Positions 43,209-52,783 are shown, numbered from the stretch's first letter. The stretch: 64,000 nt of DNA from Cellulomonas gilvus ATCC 13127 (GCF_000218545.1 NC_015671.1:620001-684000); one strand, 5' to 3'. The notes: generated by a model not told the origin, from the sequence alone. A program made the numbers and translations.

Positions 43209-44944
43209 ATGCCGTGGCCGCGACGGTGGGCGACGGCCATCGCGCGTTCGGCCGACAGCACGCGGGCCACCACGAGCAGCGCGAGGTACGTGCGCCGCTC
43301 GCGCCAGTCGTAGCGGAACGCGCGCCATGCGCTGCCCGCGCTCTCCCGCCGCCGCCCGAGCGCGGCGAGCGCGAACGCGCGTCGGCCCATCAGCCGGGCC
43401 ATGCCCGACCTGCTCGAGCGCAGCACCTGGTGCTTGGCGACGCCGTAGTCGATCGCGGCGACGATGGTGTCCCACCGCTGCGAGAACAGCGACTGGCCCC
43501 AGCGCACGCGCACCAGCGGCTCGCTGACCACGCTGATGGGCCCCGCCTGAGCGGCGCGCAGCATCCAGTCGAAGTCCTCGCCGTAGCTGCCGGGGATCTC
43601 CTCGTCCACCAGGCCGATCGGGCCGAGCAGCGCGGACCGGCGCACCACGACGCTCGACGGGTGCGCGGCCATGACGCGGCGGGACGCGAGCGTCTCGACC
43701 GTCATCTCGTGCGCGAGCGGGATGCGGGGCGTCTCGTGGTCCTCGTAGACCACGACGATCCCGGTCACGCTCGTGTCGGCACCGTCGGCCAGCAGCTGCC
43801 GGACCTGGGCGTCGAGCTTGCCGGGGAGCCACTCGTCGTCGTCGTCGCAGAACGCCACCAGGTCGCCCGACGCGGCGAGGATGCCGGTGTTGCGCGCGCC
43901 CGCCAGGCCGCGCGTGCGCTCGGTGTTGGCCGCCACGCGCACGGGCCGGAGCGGGTCGTCGTCGGCGACCGTGGGGTCGGGCTCGGCGCCGTCGAACACG
44001 ACGATCGTCTCGACCACGCCGTCGTACTCCTGCGCGCGCACGGCGGCGACCGCCACGCGCATCAGCTCCGGGCGGTTGTGCGTCGCGATGACCACCGTGG
44101 CGGTGGGTAGCGTCCCGGGTGCGGTCGTCGGCACGGTGATGCCCTCCTTCGAACGGGTGCCCGGTCGGTGCGGGTCGGTGGCGGGTCCGGCGTCGGCGCG
44201 CGCGGCGAGCCGCCACACGCGGGCGAGGTTGACGGCCGTGGCGAGCGCGTAGAACGCGAGCGCGCCCCACACGGCCCACGCGAGCGCGCCGGCCGGCGCG
44301 AGCAGCGGCAGCAGCCCGAGCGCGAGCACCTCGACCTCGACGGCCCAGGGCAGCGGGCTCATGTCACGACGCTGCGCGAACCGCACCCACCAGCCCAGCC
44401 CTGGCACCTCGCGCGGCAGACGGCCCCCCGCCCCGCCGTCGCCCTGACCCGTGGCCGCGGCGAGCTGCTTGCGGTACTGCAGCGCCCAGTTGTACGTCCC
44501 GACGAGCGTGACGAGCCCGACGGCAGCGGCGCTCGGCACCGTGCCGGCGCGCGTGAGCGCCCAGCCGAACGTCGCCGTGCACGCCAGGATCCCGACGACG
44601 TCCGCGGCCAGGTCGAGTGCCGCACCGCGGCGTGAGGACGTGCCCCGCGCGCGGGCGACCTTGCCGTCCAGGCAGTCGACGAAGAACCGCGCCAGGAACA
44701 GCGCACCGCCCGCGCGCCACCAGCCCGCGGCGAACGCGCCCGCGGCCGCGAGCCCGAGCGTGAGCGCCACGAGGGTCACCGCGTTCGGCGAGACGCGCGT
44801 GCGCCGCGCGAGCCACCGCGCCACGGGGACCGCGAGCGGGTCCACGACCAGGACCGTGAACATCTGGTCGCGCTCCTTGGTGAGCCGGGGCAGCGCCGGG
44901 TCGGCGCGTCCGGCGGGCGGGGCGAGAGTGGGCGCGGCGGTCAT
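43205..44944 (-). CDS. CDP-alcohol phosphatidyltransferase fused to GT2 glycosyltransferase
   Basis: A 579-residue protein. The N-terminal 265 residues form a CDP-alcohol phosphatidyltransferase with the full motif DGx2ARx8Gx3Dx3D in DCLDGKVARARGTSSRRGA...D, seen near residue 92, and about six membrane helices. From residue about 280 it is a GT-A fold family 2 glycosyltransferase: TATVVIATHNRPELM, GLAGARNTGI, DDDDEWLPGKL, GSYGEDFDWMLRAA. Between the domains lies an AAGGAGG (44148-44142) 8 nt before an in-frame GTG at 44134, so the GT2 part may also be made alone (309 residues). Stop and start overlaps join it to the Wzy-Wzz gene. Confidence 0.82.
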   Translation of the reverse strand: MTAAPTLAPPAGRADPALPRLTKERDQMFTVLVVDPLAVPVARWLARRTRVSPNAVTLVALTLGLAAAGAFAAGWWRAGGALFLARFFVDCLDGKVARARGTSSRRGAALDLAADVVGILACTATFGWALTRAGTVPSAAAVGLVTLVGTYNWALQYRKQLAAATGQGDGGAGGRLPREVPGLGWWVRFAQRRDMSPLPWAVEVEVLALGLLPLLAPAGALAWAVWGALAFYALATAVNLARVWRLAARADAGPATDPHRPGTRSKEGITVPTTAPGTLPTATVVIATHNRPELMRVAVAAVRAQEYDGVVETIVVFDGAEPDPTVADDDPLRPVRVAANTERTRGLAGARNTGILAASGDLVAFCDDDDEWLPGKLDAQVRQLLADGADTSVTGIVVVYEDHETPRIPLAHEMTVETLASRRVMAAHPSSVVVRRSALLGPIGLVDEEIPGSYGEDFDWMLRAAQAGPISVVSEPLVRVRWGQSLFSQRWDTIVAAIDYGVAKHQVLRSSRSGMARLMGRRAFALAALGRRRESAGSAWRAFRYDWRERRTYLALLVVARVLSAERAMAVAHRRGHGI

Positions 44945-47067
44945 GGACGGCTCCGGGCGGGCGTGGGCGACGCGACGGGCGGCAGGCCCGACGGGCGACG
45001 GTGGACGACGGACAGGAGTGCGTCGAGCGCGAGCGCGGACAGCAGACCGAGAAGTGCACCCGAGACCACGGGGACCGCGGCCTCGTCGGGCAGGCGCACG
45101 CTGCGGGCCGAGCGCACCACCTCACCCGCCTCGGTGGTCGCGAGCAGCACGTTGTCGATGTACCGCTGCACGCGTTCCTCGGTGAGCAGCGGGCGGCTGC
45201 TGTCGCCCGCGGTGTCGAGCTCGATGGCATTGCGCAGCGCCGTGTCGAGCGACGCGAGCACCTGCTCGCGCCGCAGCGCCAGGTAGTCGGCGCGCGAGTC
45301 CAGGTACCCGGCCGCGAGCTCGTCGGCCACCGCGCTCGCGCGGTCCGCGTCGGTCGAGCGGTACTCGATCGTCAGCACGTCGGTGTTCGGGGCCGCGGTG
45401 ATCGTGATCGCGTCGCGCAGCGCGGCCTGCCCGGAGATGGTCCGGTCGATGCGGTCGAGCGTGCCCGCGGACACGACGAGCGCGGCCTCGGTGTCCACCG
45501 TGATCTCCTGGTTCTTGCGCTCGGTCCCGCTGTCGGGGTCGAGCGCGACGGGCGGCCGCGCCAGCAGCAGCGACGTGCGCGCGGCGTACACCTCGGGCTG
45601 CTGCGCGGCGACCACCATGCCCACGCCCGCGCCCGCCACGGTCAGCGCGACGACGAGCGGTGCCGCGTGCCGCAGCCGGGCGCGCACGTGCGCCAGGTCG
45701 GTGCCGTCGTCGTCGCGTTCCCGCCACGCGAGCGCGAGTGCCGCCATGACCGTCATGAGCGGGAGGCCCAGCGTGTCGTAGACGAACAGCTCGATCGCGA
45801 AGAACAGCAGGATCACCGCCGCGAGCGTCTCCACGGGCGTGCGGCACCGCCAGTGCGCCCATGCCCGGCGGACGAAGAACAGCAGGAAGAACGCGGCCCC
45901 GACGACTCCGGTCGTGAAGATCACGCCCCACAGGTGGCCCTGCGTGCCGAGCGGCGGGACGCCGCACGCGGGGCAGTCCGGCGTGGAGCCGCCGGCGATG
46001 GACGCGAAGCTGCCCTGCACGTCCCGCGTGCTGCCGAAGCCCACCACGGGCGAGCCCTCGAGCGTGCTGGTGACGGTGCGCTCGAGCAGCTCGGAGCGGC
46101 GGTCGTTGCTGTGCGCGTTGGCCAGTCGCTCGGACACCACGTCCGCGAGCGGGCTCGCCCAGAGCACCAGGGCCGCGACGACGAGCGCGGTCGCGAGGGC
46201 GACCACGTGCGCCAGGTTCCCCCGCAGCGCCCACCGCACCACGACGAACGCGGCGCCCGCGCCGAGCGCGAGCCACAGCCCGCGGTTCATGGAGTACACG
46301 ACCGGCAGCGCGGCCAGCACGAGCACCACGGGGGCGACCACGCGCCGCCACCCGGCGCCCCGGCGGCACCAGCCCAGCAGGAAGAACGGCAGGTAGAGCG
46401 AGAGGTTGGCGCCCCACGAGTTCGCGAATGAGAACGGTGCGTTGGGCCGGTACTCGACGTGCCCCAGGAACGTCGTCATGGTCGACGCCTGCGGGTGGAC
46501 CAGCGACTGCACGAAACCGTTGCTGCGCAGCCCGCCCGGCAGCGCCAGCTCCACCGCGGACGTCACCTCGAAGCGCGGCAGGAACGTGCCCAGCAGCCCG
46601 CCGAGCACCGTCCAGACGAACATCCAGCCGAGCAGCCGGAGCACGACGTCGGTGCGCACCTGGCGCTCGTCGGCGTTGCCCAGCCACAGCAGTACCACCG
46701 TGCAGGCGAGGTACCAAGCGACGCGGTACCCGTAGACCATGAGGCGTCCGCCGCCGCCGCCCGGCACGGCTCCGGGCGCGTCGACCCACAGCATCAGCCC
46801 GCTCGCGAGCAGCCACACCACGAACAGCCCCCACCACAGCGCGCCGCGCGGGAGCCGGACCGAGCCGTGCCGCACCAGGTCGACCGCCATGGGCACCGTG
46901 GCCAGGATCGGCACGAACGCGCTGAGCCCGAGGATCCACCACACCGGGAACGCGAGCACCAGCACGGTGAGCGGCCATGTGCGCCAGGCGGTCGTGCCGC
47001 GGGCGTCGGGATCAGGCGCAGCGAGCGGACGTGGGGCGGTGGGGCGCTCGTCGAGCGTGAGTGCCAC
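44941..47067 (-). CDS. Polymerase/ligase (Wzy-like) fused to a Wzz domain
   Basis: A 708-residue membrane protein. About 11 hydrophobic segments in residues 30-460 match O-antigen ligase/Wzy, including the long external loop with NDRRSELLERTVTSTLEGSPVVGFGSTRD. From residue about 470 a Wzz domain follows (helix APLVVALTVAGAGVGMVVAA, then EVYAARTSLLLARPP, and a closing helix VPVVSGALLGLLSALALDAL). The GTG at 47067 has GGAGG 5 nt upstream and is preferred over a GTG at 47196 that would lie in or before the promoter. The fusion would tie chain length control directly to polymerisation. It overlaps the phosphatidyltransferase fusion gene. Confidence 0.8.
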   Translation of the reverse strand: MALTLDERPTAPRPLAAPDPDARGTTAWRTWPLTVLVLAFPVWWILGLSAFVPILATVPMAVDLVRHGSVRLPRGALWWGLFVVWLLASGLMLWVDAPGAVPGGGGGRLMVYGYRVAWYLACTVVLLWLGNADERQVRTDVVLRLLGWMFVWTVLGGLLGTFLPRFEVTSAVELALPGGLRSNGFVQSLVHPQASTMTTFLGHVEYRPNAPFSFANSWGANLSLYLPFFLLGWCRRGAGWRRVVAPVVLVLAALPVVYSMNRGLWLALGAGAAFVVVRWALRGNLAHVVALATALVVAALVLWASPLADVVSERLANAHSNDRRSELLERTVTSTLEGSPVVGFGSTRDVQGSFASIAGGSTPDCPACGVPPLGTQGHLWGVIFTTGVVGAAFFLLFFVRRAWAHWRCRTPVETLAAVILLFFAIELFVYDTLGLPLMTVMAALALAWRERDDDGTDLAHVRARLRHAAPLVVALTVAGAGVGMVVAAQQPEVYAARTSLLLARPPVALDPDSGTERKNQEITVDTEAALVVSAGTLDRIDRTISGQAALRDAITITAAPNTDVLTIEYRSTDADRASAVADELAAGYLDSRADYLALRREQVLASLDTALRNAIELDTAGDSSRPLLTEERVQRYIDNVLLATTEAGEVVRSARSVRLPDEAAVPVVSGALLGLLSALALDALLSVVHRRPSGLPPVASPTPARSRP

Positions 47068-47211
47068 GAGCGCCTCCGCTCTCCTCGTGCGCGCGGCGGG
47101 CGTCCCCTCCGCGCTCGTCGCGGTCACCCCTGCGGGCACGCGCGCGACGCCCGCGCCGTGCGGGTGCCTCAGTCTGCCGCCCGGGGGAACCGTCACGGTC
47201 CGACCCGTCCG

Positions 47212-47310
47212 CTTTTCACCCGATTCGCCCGTGCCCGAACGCCCGTTCGGGTGACCGGTCCGTTTTCACCCCGACCGGGCGGAGATATGCCCGATTTGCG
47301 CCAGTACGCT
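47212..47310. promoter_or_regulatory. Divergent promoter region with two copies of the polymer-locus motif
   Basis: Holds CTTTTCACCCGATTCGCCC (47212-47230), a perfect inverted repeat CCCGAAC/GTTCGGG (47234-47251), GTTTTCACCCCGACC (47262-47276) and, for the + gene, -10 TACGCT (47305-47310). It lies between the divergent Wzy-Wzz and surface-protein genes. Confidence 0.5.
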
Positions 47311-47362
47311 CGCCCCGATAGCGCGCCCCGCCGGCCCGCTGGATCGCCACGTTGGAGGGCGC

Positions 47363-50300
47363 ATGCGTAGATGGATCGCTGGTGCCGCCGCAGCGGCGCT
47401 GGGGGTGTCGCTCGCCGTCGTGAGCACCCCGGCCGCGCAGGCCTACCAGGTGCCGCAGGACAAGCTCGTCGGCGAGGTCGCTGCGAACTTCACGCCGCAC
47501 GTGCTCGACGGGCAGGTCAACGCGATCGCCCAGGTCGGCAACATGATCGTGCTGGGTGGGGAGTTCACCCGCGTGCGCAGCGCGACCAGCACCACCGAGC
47601 TCGCCCGCACCAACCTGGTCGCGTTCAACGCGACGACGGGTGCGATCAGCTCGACGTTCCAGCCCAACGCGAGCGGTGAGGTCACCGCGGTGATCCCCGC
47701 CGGCGATGGGCAGAGCGTCTACGTGGGGGGCAGCTTCAACACGATCGCGGGGCAGAGCACGCCCAGCCTCGCGCGGATCCGCGTCTCGGACGGGGCGCCC
47801 GTCGGCGGTTTCGTCGTGCCGACGTTCTCCGGGCGGGTCAAGGACCTGCGGCTGGTGGGGAACCGGCTGTGGATCGCGGGCACGTTCACGCACGTCGCCG
47901 GCAAGCGCCAGCCTGCGCTCGCCACAGTCAACGCGACCACGGGCGCGTTCGACCCGTACATGAGCCTCGCGCTCGAGGGCGTGCACAACGGCGGCAACAC
48001 CACGATCGTGAAGATCGACGTCAACCCGCAGGGCACACGCCTGGTCGGCATCGGCAACGTGGACACGCTGCAGGGTGTGCAGAACCACCAGCTGTTCATG
48101 CTGGACCTCACCGGTGCGAGCGCGCAGCCCGCCGACTGGCAGACGAACTTCTACACCTCGGCGTGCGCGTCGGCGTTCACCAGCTACATGCGCGACCTGG
48201 ACTTCTCGCCCGACGGCACGTACTTCGTCGTCACGACGACGGGTGCGTACGGCGGCGCGAACAGCGCGTGCGACGTCACGGCGCGTTGGGAGACCGCGGC
48301 GAGCGGCACGGGCATCACGCCGACGTGGACGGACTACACCGGCGGCGACACCACGTACGCCGTGGCCGTGACGGGCACCGCGGTCTACACCGGCGGTCAC
48401 GCGCGCTGGCAGAACAACCCGTACGCGGGTGACAGCGCGGGCCCCGGCGCGGTCTCGCGCCCCGGCATCGCGGCGCTCGACCCGAAGAACGGTCTGCCGT
48501 TCTCCTGGAACCCGACCCGCACGCGCGGCGTGGGCGTGTTCGACCTGCTCGCGACGCCCACGGGGCTGTGGGTGGGCTCGGACACCGACCGCATCGGGGC
48601 CTACCAGTACAAGGGCCGCATCGCGTTCCTGCCGCTCTCGGGCGGCTGGGACGTGCCGCAGACGCCGGCCGCCACGCTGGGCGGCAGCATCTACTCCGCG
48701 GGGTCGCTGAGCGCGCCCACGGACCCGTCCTACCTGTACCGGATCAACGCCGGTGGCGCCGCGGTGCCGTCGACCGACGCCGGACCGGCGTGGGCCGCGG
48801 ACACCTCCGCGACCAGCCCGCTGCGCATCGGCGGTCCCAACTCCGCGAGCTACTCGCCGTCCGTGACGCGGTCCGCGACGCTGCCGAGCACCACGCCGCT
48901 GTCGATCTTCGACACCGAGCGCTGGGACGACACGGCGGCCCCCGAGATGCAGTGGAACCTGCCGGTGACCGCAGGGCTGCCGATCAAGGTCCGGCTGTTC
49001 TTCGCCAACCGGTACTCGGGCACGCAGAACCCGGGGCAGCGCGTCTTCGACGTGCAGCTCGACGGCGCGACCGTGATCGACGACTACGACATCGCTGCGG
49101 ACGTGGGCCACAACGTGGGCACCGTGAAGGAGTTCACCACCACGAGCGACGGCACGGTCAACATCCGGCTCACGCACGGCGTCGAGAACCCGCTCATCAA
49201 CGGGATCGAGATCGTCCGCACCGACCTGCCGCCGTTCGTCAGCGGCGCGGACCAGCTGTCGCGGACCCCGTACGACGGCACCACCGTCGGGGCGACCGCG
49301 GCCGTGCCCAACGGCGGCATCGCGTTCTCCGGGGTGCGCGGGATCTTCATGTCCCTCGGCCAGGCGTACATCGCGGGTGCCGACGGGTCGTTCACGCGAC
49401 GCACGTTCGACGGGACCACGTGGGGTGCGCCGCACGCGGTCGACACGTCCGACCAGCTCACGCCGCTGGCCGCGTGGCACGACGAGATCACCCGGATGAC
49501 CGGGCTGTTCTTCGACGGGCCGTCGGGGCGCATGTACTTCACGCTCGCGGGCCAGAACGCGCTGTACTACCGGTACCTCACGCCCGAGAGCGACGTGGTC
49601 GGGGCGGTGCGGTACACCGCGGCGAGCAACGTCACGGGCGTCGACCTGACGCAGGTGCGCGGCATGTTCCAGGCCAACGGCAAGCTCTACTTCGGGACGC
49701 CGTCGGGCAACCTCGTGCGCACCGACTGGACCGGCACGGCACCGGCCGCGGGCACCGCGACCACCGTGTCCGGCCCGGCGCTCGACGGGCACCGGTGGGA
49801 CGCCCGCGCGCTGTTCGTCTTCCAGTCGGAGGACGGCACCGCGCCCAACATCCCGCCGACGGCGTCGTTCAGCGTCACGTGCGAGGACCAGGAGTGCGCG
49901 TTCGACGCGGGAGCCTCGGCGGACGTGGACGGCACGGTCGCGCACTACGCGTGGGACTTCGGTGACGGTGCGACGGGGTCAGGCAAGGCCGTCACGCACA
50001 CCTACGCCGGCTCGGGCACGTACCCGGTGGTCCTCACGGTCACCGACGACCGCGACGGTGAGGCGCAGGCCACGCAGCAGCTGTCGGTCACCTACGCCTA
50101 CGCCGATCCGGTCGCGGCCTTCGAGGCCACGTGCACGCCCGCACGCGTGTGCTCGTTCGACGCCTCGGGGTCCTCGGACGCCGACGGGCCGATCGCGAGC
50201 TTCGCGTGGGACTTCGGTGACGGCGAGGTGGGCGACGGCGAGACCGCGTCGCACACGTACGGCGCTGACGGTGACTTCACGGTCACCCTCACGGTCACGG

Positions 50301-50983
50301 ACGCGCAGGGAGCGACCGCGACGGCCGACCGCGTGGTGAGCGTGGAGCTGCCCGTGGTGCAGGTCGAGTTCGTCGGTGCGCAGTCGGCGAACGCCAACAC
50401 CGCGCGCTTCGCGACGACCGCGCCCGCGCAGGTGCAGGCCGGTGACCAGCTCGTGGCGATCCTCACGTGGAACTCGCCGACGGCGACCACCACCGCCCCG
50501 GCCGGCTGGACGCCGCTCGGGCCGGCCACCTCGTCCGCCCAGCTCGCGACGCGCGTGTGGACGCGCACCGCGACGGCGGCCGACGCGGGCGCCGAGGTGG
50601 CGTTCCCGATGTCCGCGATCACGAAGGGCTCGCTCGCGGTGCTCGCGTACCGGGGCGCCGAGCCGCTCACGGCCTCCGACCTCGCGGTCGACCTCGAGAC
50701 CGTGGCGCAGACGGGCCACACCACGCCCACGGTGACGGTGCCGCAGAACGCGGTGGTGCTGAGCTACTGGGCGGACAAGTCCTCGGCGACCACCACGTGG
50801 ACCCTGCCGGCCGGGGTGACGTCACGCGGGCTCAGCGTCGGCAGCGGCTCGGGCCGGGCCGTCGCGGCCTTCGGCGACAGCGGTCCGCTGGCCGCCGGGT
50901 CCGCGGGCGGCTGGACGGCGGTCGCGGACTCGGCCAACGCCAAGGCCGTCATGGCCTCGTTGGTGCTGACCCCCGCGGGCTGA
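47363..50983 (+). CDS. Large secreted surface protein: propeller-like, malectin-like, two PKD domains
   Basis: A 1206-residue secreted protein. Signal peptide MRRWIAGAAAAALGVSLAVV ending AQA before Y. Residues about 35-430 contain repeated beta-sheet segments (NAIAQVGNMIVLGGEFTRV, VYVGGSFNTIAG, LWIAGTFTHVAG) typical of a propeller; about 515-620 a malectin-like domain (FFANRYSGTQNPGQRVFDVQL in part, NGIEIVRTD); about 831-912 and 914-997 two PKD domains with AWDFGDG; 998-1206 a further beta domain. No LPxTG or membrane anchor at the C-terminus. Probably binds or organises the polymer at the cell surface; function unproven. Confidence 0.8.
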   Translation: MRRWIAGAAAAALGVSLAVVSTPAAQAYQVPQDKLVGEVAANFTPHVLDGQVNAIAQVGNMIVLGGEFTRVRSATSTTELARTNLVAFNATTGAISSTFQPNASGEVTAVIPAGDGQSVYVGGSFNTIAGQSTPSLARIRVSDGAPVGGFVVPTFSGRVKDLRLVGNRLWIAGTFTHVAGKRQPALATVNATTGAFDPYMSLALEGVHNGGNTTIVKIDVNPQGTRLVGIGNVDTLQGVQNHQLFMLDLTGASAQPADWQTNFYTSACASAFTSYMRDLDFSPDGTYFVVTTTGAYGGANSACDVTARWETAASGTGITPTWTDYTGGDTTYAVAVTGTAVYTGGHARWQNNPYAGDSAGPGAVSRPGIAALDPKNGLPFSWNPTRTRGVGVFDLLATPTGLWVGSDTDRIGAYQYKGRIAFLPLSGGWDVPQTPAATLGGSIYSAGSLSAPTDPSYLYRINAGGAAVPSTDAGPAWAADTSATSPLRIGGPNSASYSPSVTRSATLPSTTPLSIFDTERWDDTAAPEMQWNLPVTAGLPIKVRLFFANRYSGTQNPGQRVFDVQLDGATVIDDYDIAADVGHNVGTVKEFTTTSDGTVNIRLTHGVENPLINGIEIVRTDLPPFVSGADQLSRTPYDGTTVGATAAVPNGGIAFSGVRGIFMSLGQAYIAGADGSFTRRTFDGTTWGAPHAVDTSDQLTPLAAWHDEITRMTGLFFDGPSGRMYFTLAGQNALYYRYLTPESDVVGAVRYTAASNVTGVDLTQVRGMFQANGKLYFGTPSGNLVRTDWTGTAPAAGTATTVSGPALDGHRWDARALFVFQSEDGTAPNIPPTASFSVTCEDQECAFDAGASADVDGTVAHYAWDFGDGATGSGKAVTHTYAGSGTYPVVLTVTDDRDGEAQATQQLSVTYAYADPVAAFEATCTPARVCSFDASGSSDADGPIASFAWDFGDGEVGDGETASHTYGADGDFTVTLTVTDAQGATATADRVVSVELPVVQVEFVGAQSANANTARFATTAPAQVQAGDQLVAILTWNSPTATTTAPAGWTPLGPATSSAQLATRVWTRTATAADAGAEVAFPMSAITKGSLAVLAYRGAEPLTASDLAVDLETVAQTGHTTPTVTVPQNAVVLSYWADKSSATTTWTLPAGVTSRGLSVGSGSGRAVAAFGDSGPLAAGSAGGWTAVADSANAKAVMASLVLTPAG

Positions 50984-50993
50984 CCCGCACCGC

Positions 50994-51029
50994 ACGAGAG
51001 GGCGGGGGCTGCGGCCCCCGCCCTCTCGT
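50994..51029. terminator. Bidirectional terminator between convergent genes
   Basis: ACGAGAGGGCGGGGGC (50994-51009) and its exact complement (51014-51029) form a perfect 16-bp stem with loop TGCG. It lies between the surface protein (+) and the AMIN-like lipoprotein (-). Confidence 0.85.
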
Positions 51030-51053
51030 CATGCCCGGACGGGCCGCGCCCAG

Positions 51054-51701
51054 TCAGTGCTGCAGGACGAGCGTGAGCGTGCCGCCCTCGCGGTCCTCCT
51101 CGACCGAGAACGGCACCTGCTCCGCCAGGCCCAGGCCGAACACCACGGTCCCGCCGAGGTTCCGCGCGAGCACCACCTGCCGGACCACGGGCTGGTCGAA
51201 CGTCTCGTTGGTGATGACGTCCTTGCCCGTGACGCCCCGCGCGCCCGGGCTGGCATCCGTGAACGTCACGGTCATCGCGGCGGTGCCGTCGAGCAGCAGC
51301 GGGTCGTCCTCGCCGCGCATCACGACGTCCTGGTAGCCGATCTCGTACGGGGGCAGCCCCGTGCCGTCGAACGTGAACGTGACCGTGTCGGCGGTGGAGT
51401 CGGTGGCCACGTCGACCGCGGTGAGGTCGCCCGGGGTCCCGTCCGGCTGGCGGCGGGGTGCGGTGCCGACCGTGTCGGGCGGGACGGGTGCCGTCGTGCT
51501 GGGCGCGGCCGAGGGGCTCGGCCCGTCGGTCTCCGCGCTCGCGTCGTCCGGACCGGGTGCGGCGCTCGTGCTCGTCGACGTCGGTCCGGCGGACGTCGGG
51601 CCGGGATCGTTGTCCTCGCCCGTGCAGGCCGTCAGCGCGAGCGCGAGCACGAGCCCGCAGCCGACCCGTCCGACGATCGTCGTCCTGCTCACCGGGTGCA
51701 C
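51054..51701 (-). CDS. AMIN-like lipoprotein
   Basis: A 215-residue exported lipoprotein: signal peptide with VLALALTAC (C26), a Thr/Ser/Pro-rich tether to about residue 80, then a beta domain of about 130 residues (DLTAVDVATDSTADTVTFTF, PPYEIGYQDV, VVLARNLGGTVVFGLGLA, FSVEEDREGGTLTLVL). This matches the AMIN-like domain of actinobacterial lipoproteins, thought to bind peptidoglycan or glycans. GTG at 51701 has GGAGG 7 nt upstream; a GTG three codons later is possible. It faces the surface-protein gene across a terminator. Confidence 0.75.
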   Translation of the reverse strand: MHPVSRTTIVGRVGCGLVLALALTACTGEDNDPGPTSAGPTSTSTSAAPGPDDASAETDGPSPSAAPSTTAPVPPDTVGTAPRRQPDGTPGDLTAVDVATDSTADTVTFTFDGTGLPPYEIGYQDVVMRGEDDPLLLDGTAAMTVTFTDASPGARGVTGKDVITNETFDQPVVRQVVLARNLGGTVVFGLGLAEQVPFSVEEDREGGTLTLVLQH

Positions 51702-51799
51702 CCCCTGTCCTCCCGGCCGCACGCGGCCGTGCCCGTCCGACGACGGGCCTGCACAGCATCGCTGGTCAGCCGCCGCCAGAACAGGACGAAAAGGACAGT

Positions 51800-52783
51800 T
51801 CACCCACGTGGCGGTGCCTCGTCGTGCGGTGATGCACCCGCACGGGCGAGCGGCGCGACGTCCTTCGCCGCCTTGGGCCGGCGCGGCGTCAGTGCGGGGA
51901 AGCCGTGCCGGCGGCGGATCAGCATCCAGATCGGGGGAGCGAGCAGCAGCGTGGCCACCAGGGCGGCCCCAGTCTGCACGTTGCCGAGCCCGAGCATCTT
52001 GAGCGCCGACGCGAGCAGCACGAACGCGAGCGCGCGTCGCACCAGGCCGCCGGTCAGGCGCGCGGACATCTGCGCGCCGATGAACACCCCGGGGATCGAG
52101 CCGATCAGCAGCGGCCACGTGATCGCCATGTCGAGGTCGCCGAACAGCGCGTGCGCCACCGCGGCGGACGCCACGAGCGGCACGGCCTGCACCAGGTCCG
52201 TGCCGACGAGCTGGCTGGCCTTGAGCCCGGGGTACAGCATCATCAGCCCGATGATGACCAGTGAGCCCGACCCGACGGACGTGAGCCCGACGATCAGCCC
52301 GCCCACGACGCCCAGCAGCACGGTCGGCAGCGGGCGGACCGTGACGCGCGGGGTGCCGGTGGGCAGCGGGTCGGCGTGGCCGTCGCGGCGCCGGGCGCGC
52401 TCGGCCAGGCGTAGGTAGGCACGGACCACCAGGCCGATCGCTGTCAGCAGGAGCGCCACGCCGAGCGCGATCTTGATGGTGTGCTGGACCTGCTCGTCGT
52501 CCGAGAACAGCTGCAGCAGGAGCACGCCGCAGAACGCGGACGGGACCGAGCCGATCACCAGCCACTTCACGAGCTGCAGGTTCACGGTGCCGTGGCGCAG
52601 GTGCACGGCCGAGCCGACGGGCTTCATCACGGCGCTGGCGACCAGGTCGGACGAGACCGCGGTCAGCGGCGGCACGTTGAAGAACAGCACCAGCACGGGG
52701 GTCATCAGGGCGCCGCCACCCATGCCGGTCAGCCCGACGACGATGCCGATGCCGAACGCCGCGGCGGCCATGGTCCAGTCCAC
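51800..52783 (-). CDS. TauE/SafE family membrane permease
   Basis: A 327-residue membrane protein with eight hydrophobic segments in two related halves: GIGIVVGLTGMGGGALMTPVLVLFF opens the first and LGVVGGLIVGLTSVGSGSLVIIG the second, the G-x-G-G/S-G-S motifs of the family. Members export or import sulfite, sulfoacetate or other anions. A charged stretch (LAERARRRDGHADPLPTG) joins the halves, and the C-terminal 40 residues are cytoplasmic. GTG start. It lies upstream of the AMIN-like gene on the same strand with a 98-nt gap. No sulfur gene is adjacent; a link to sulfate supply for the sulfotransferase would be speculative. Confidence 0.87.
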   Translation of the reverse strand: MDWTMAAAAFGIGIVVGLTGMGGGALMTPVLVLFFNVPPLTAVSSDLVASAVMKPVGSAVHLRHGTVNLQLVKWLVIGSVPSAFCGVLLLQLFSDDEQVQHTIKIALGVALLLTAIGLVVRAYLRLAERARRRDGHADPLPTGTPRVTVRPLPTVLLGVVGGLIVGLTSVGSGSLVIIGLMMLYPGLKASQLVGTDLVQAVPLVASAAVAHALFGDLDMAITWPLLIGSIPGVFIGAQMSARLTGGLVRRALAFVLLASALKMLGLGNVQTGAALVATLLLAPPIWMLIRRRHGFPALTPRRPKAAKDVAPLARAGASPHDEAPPRG

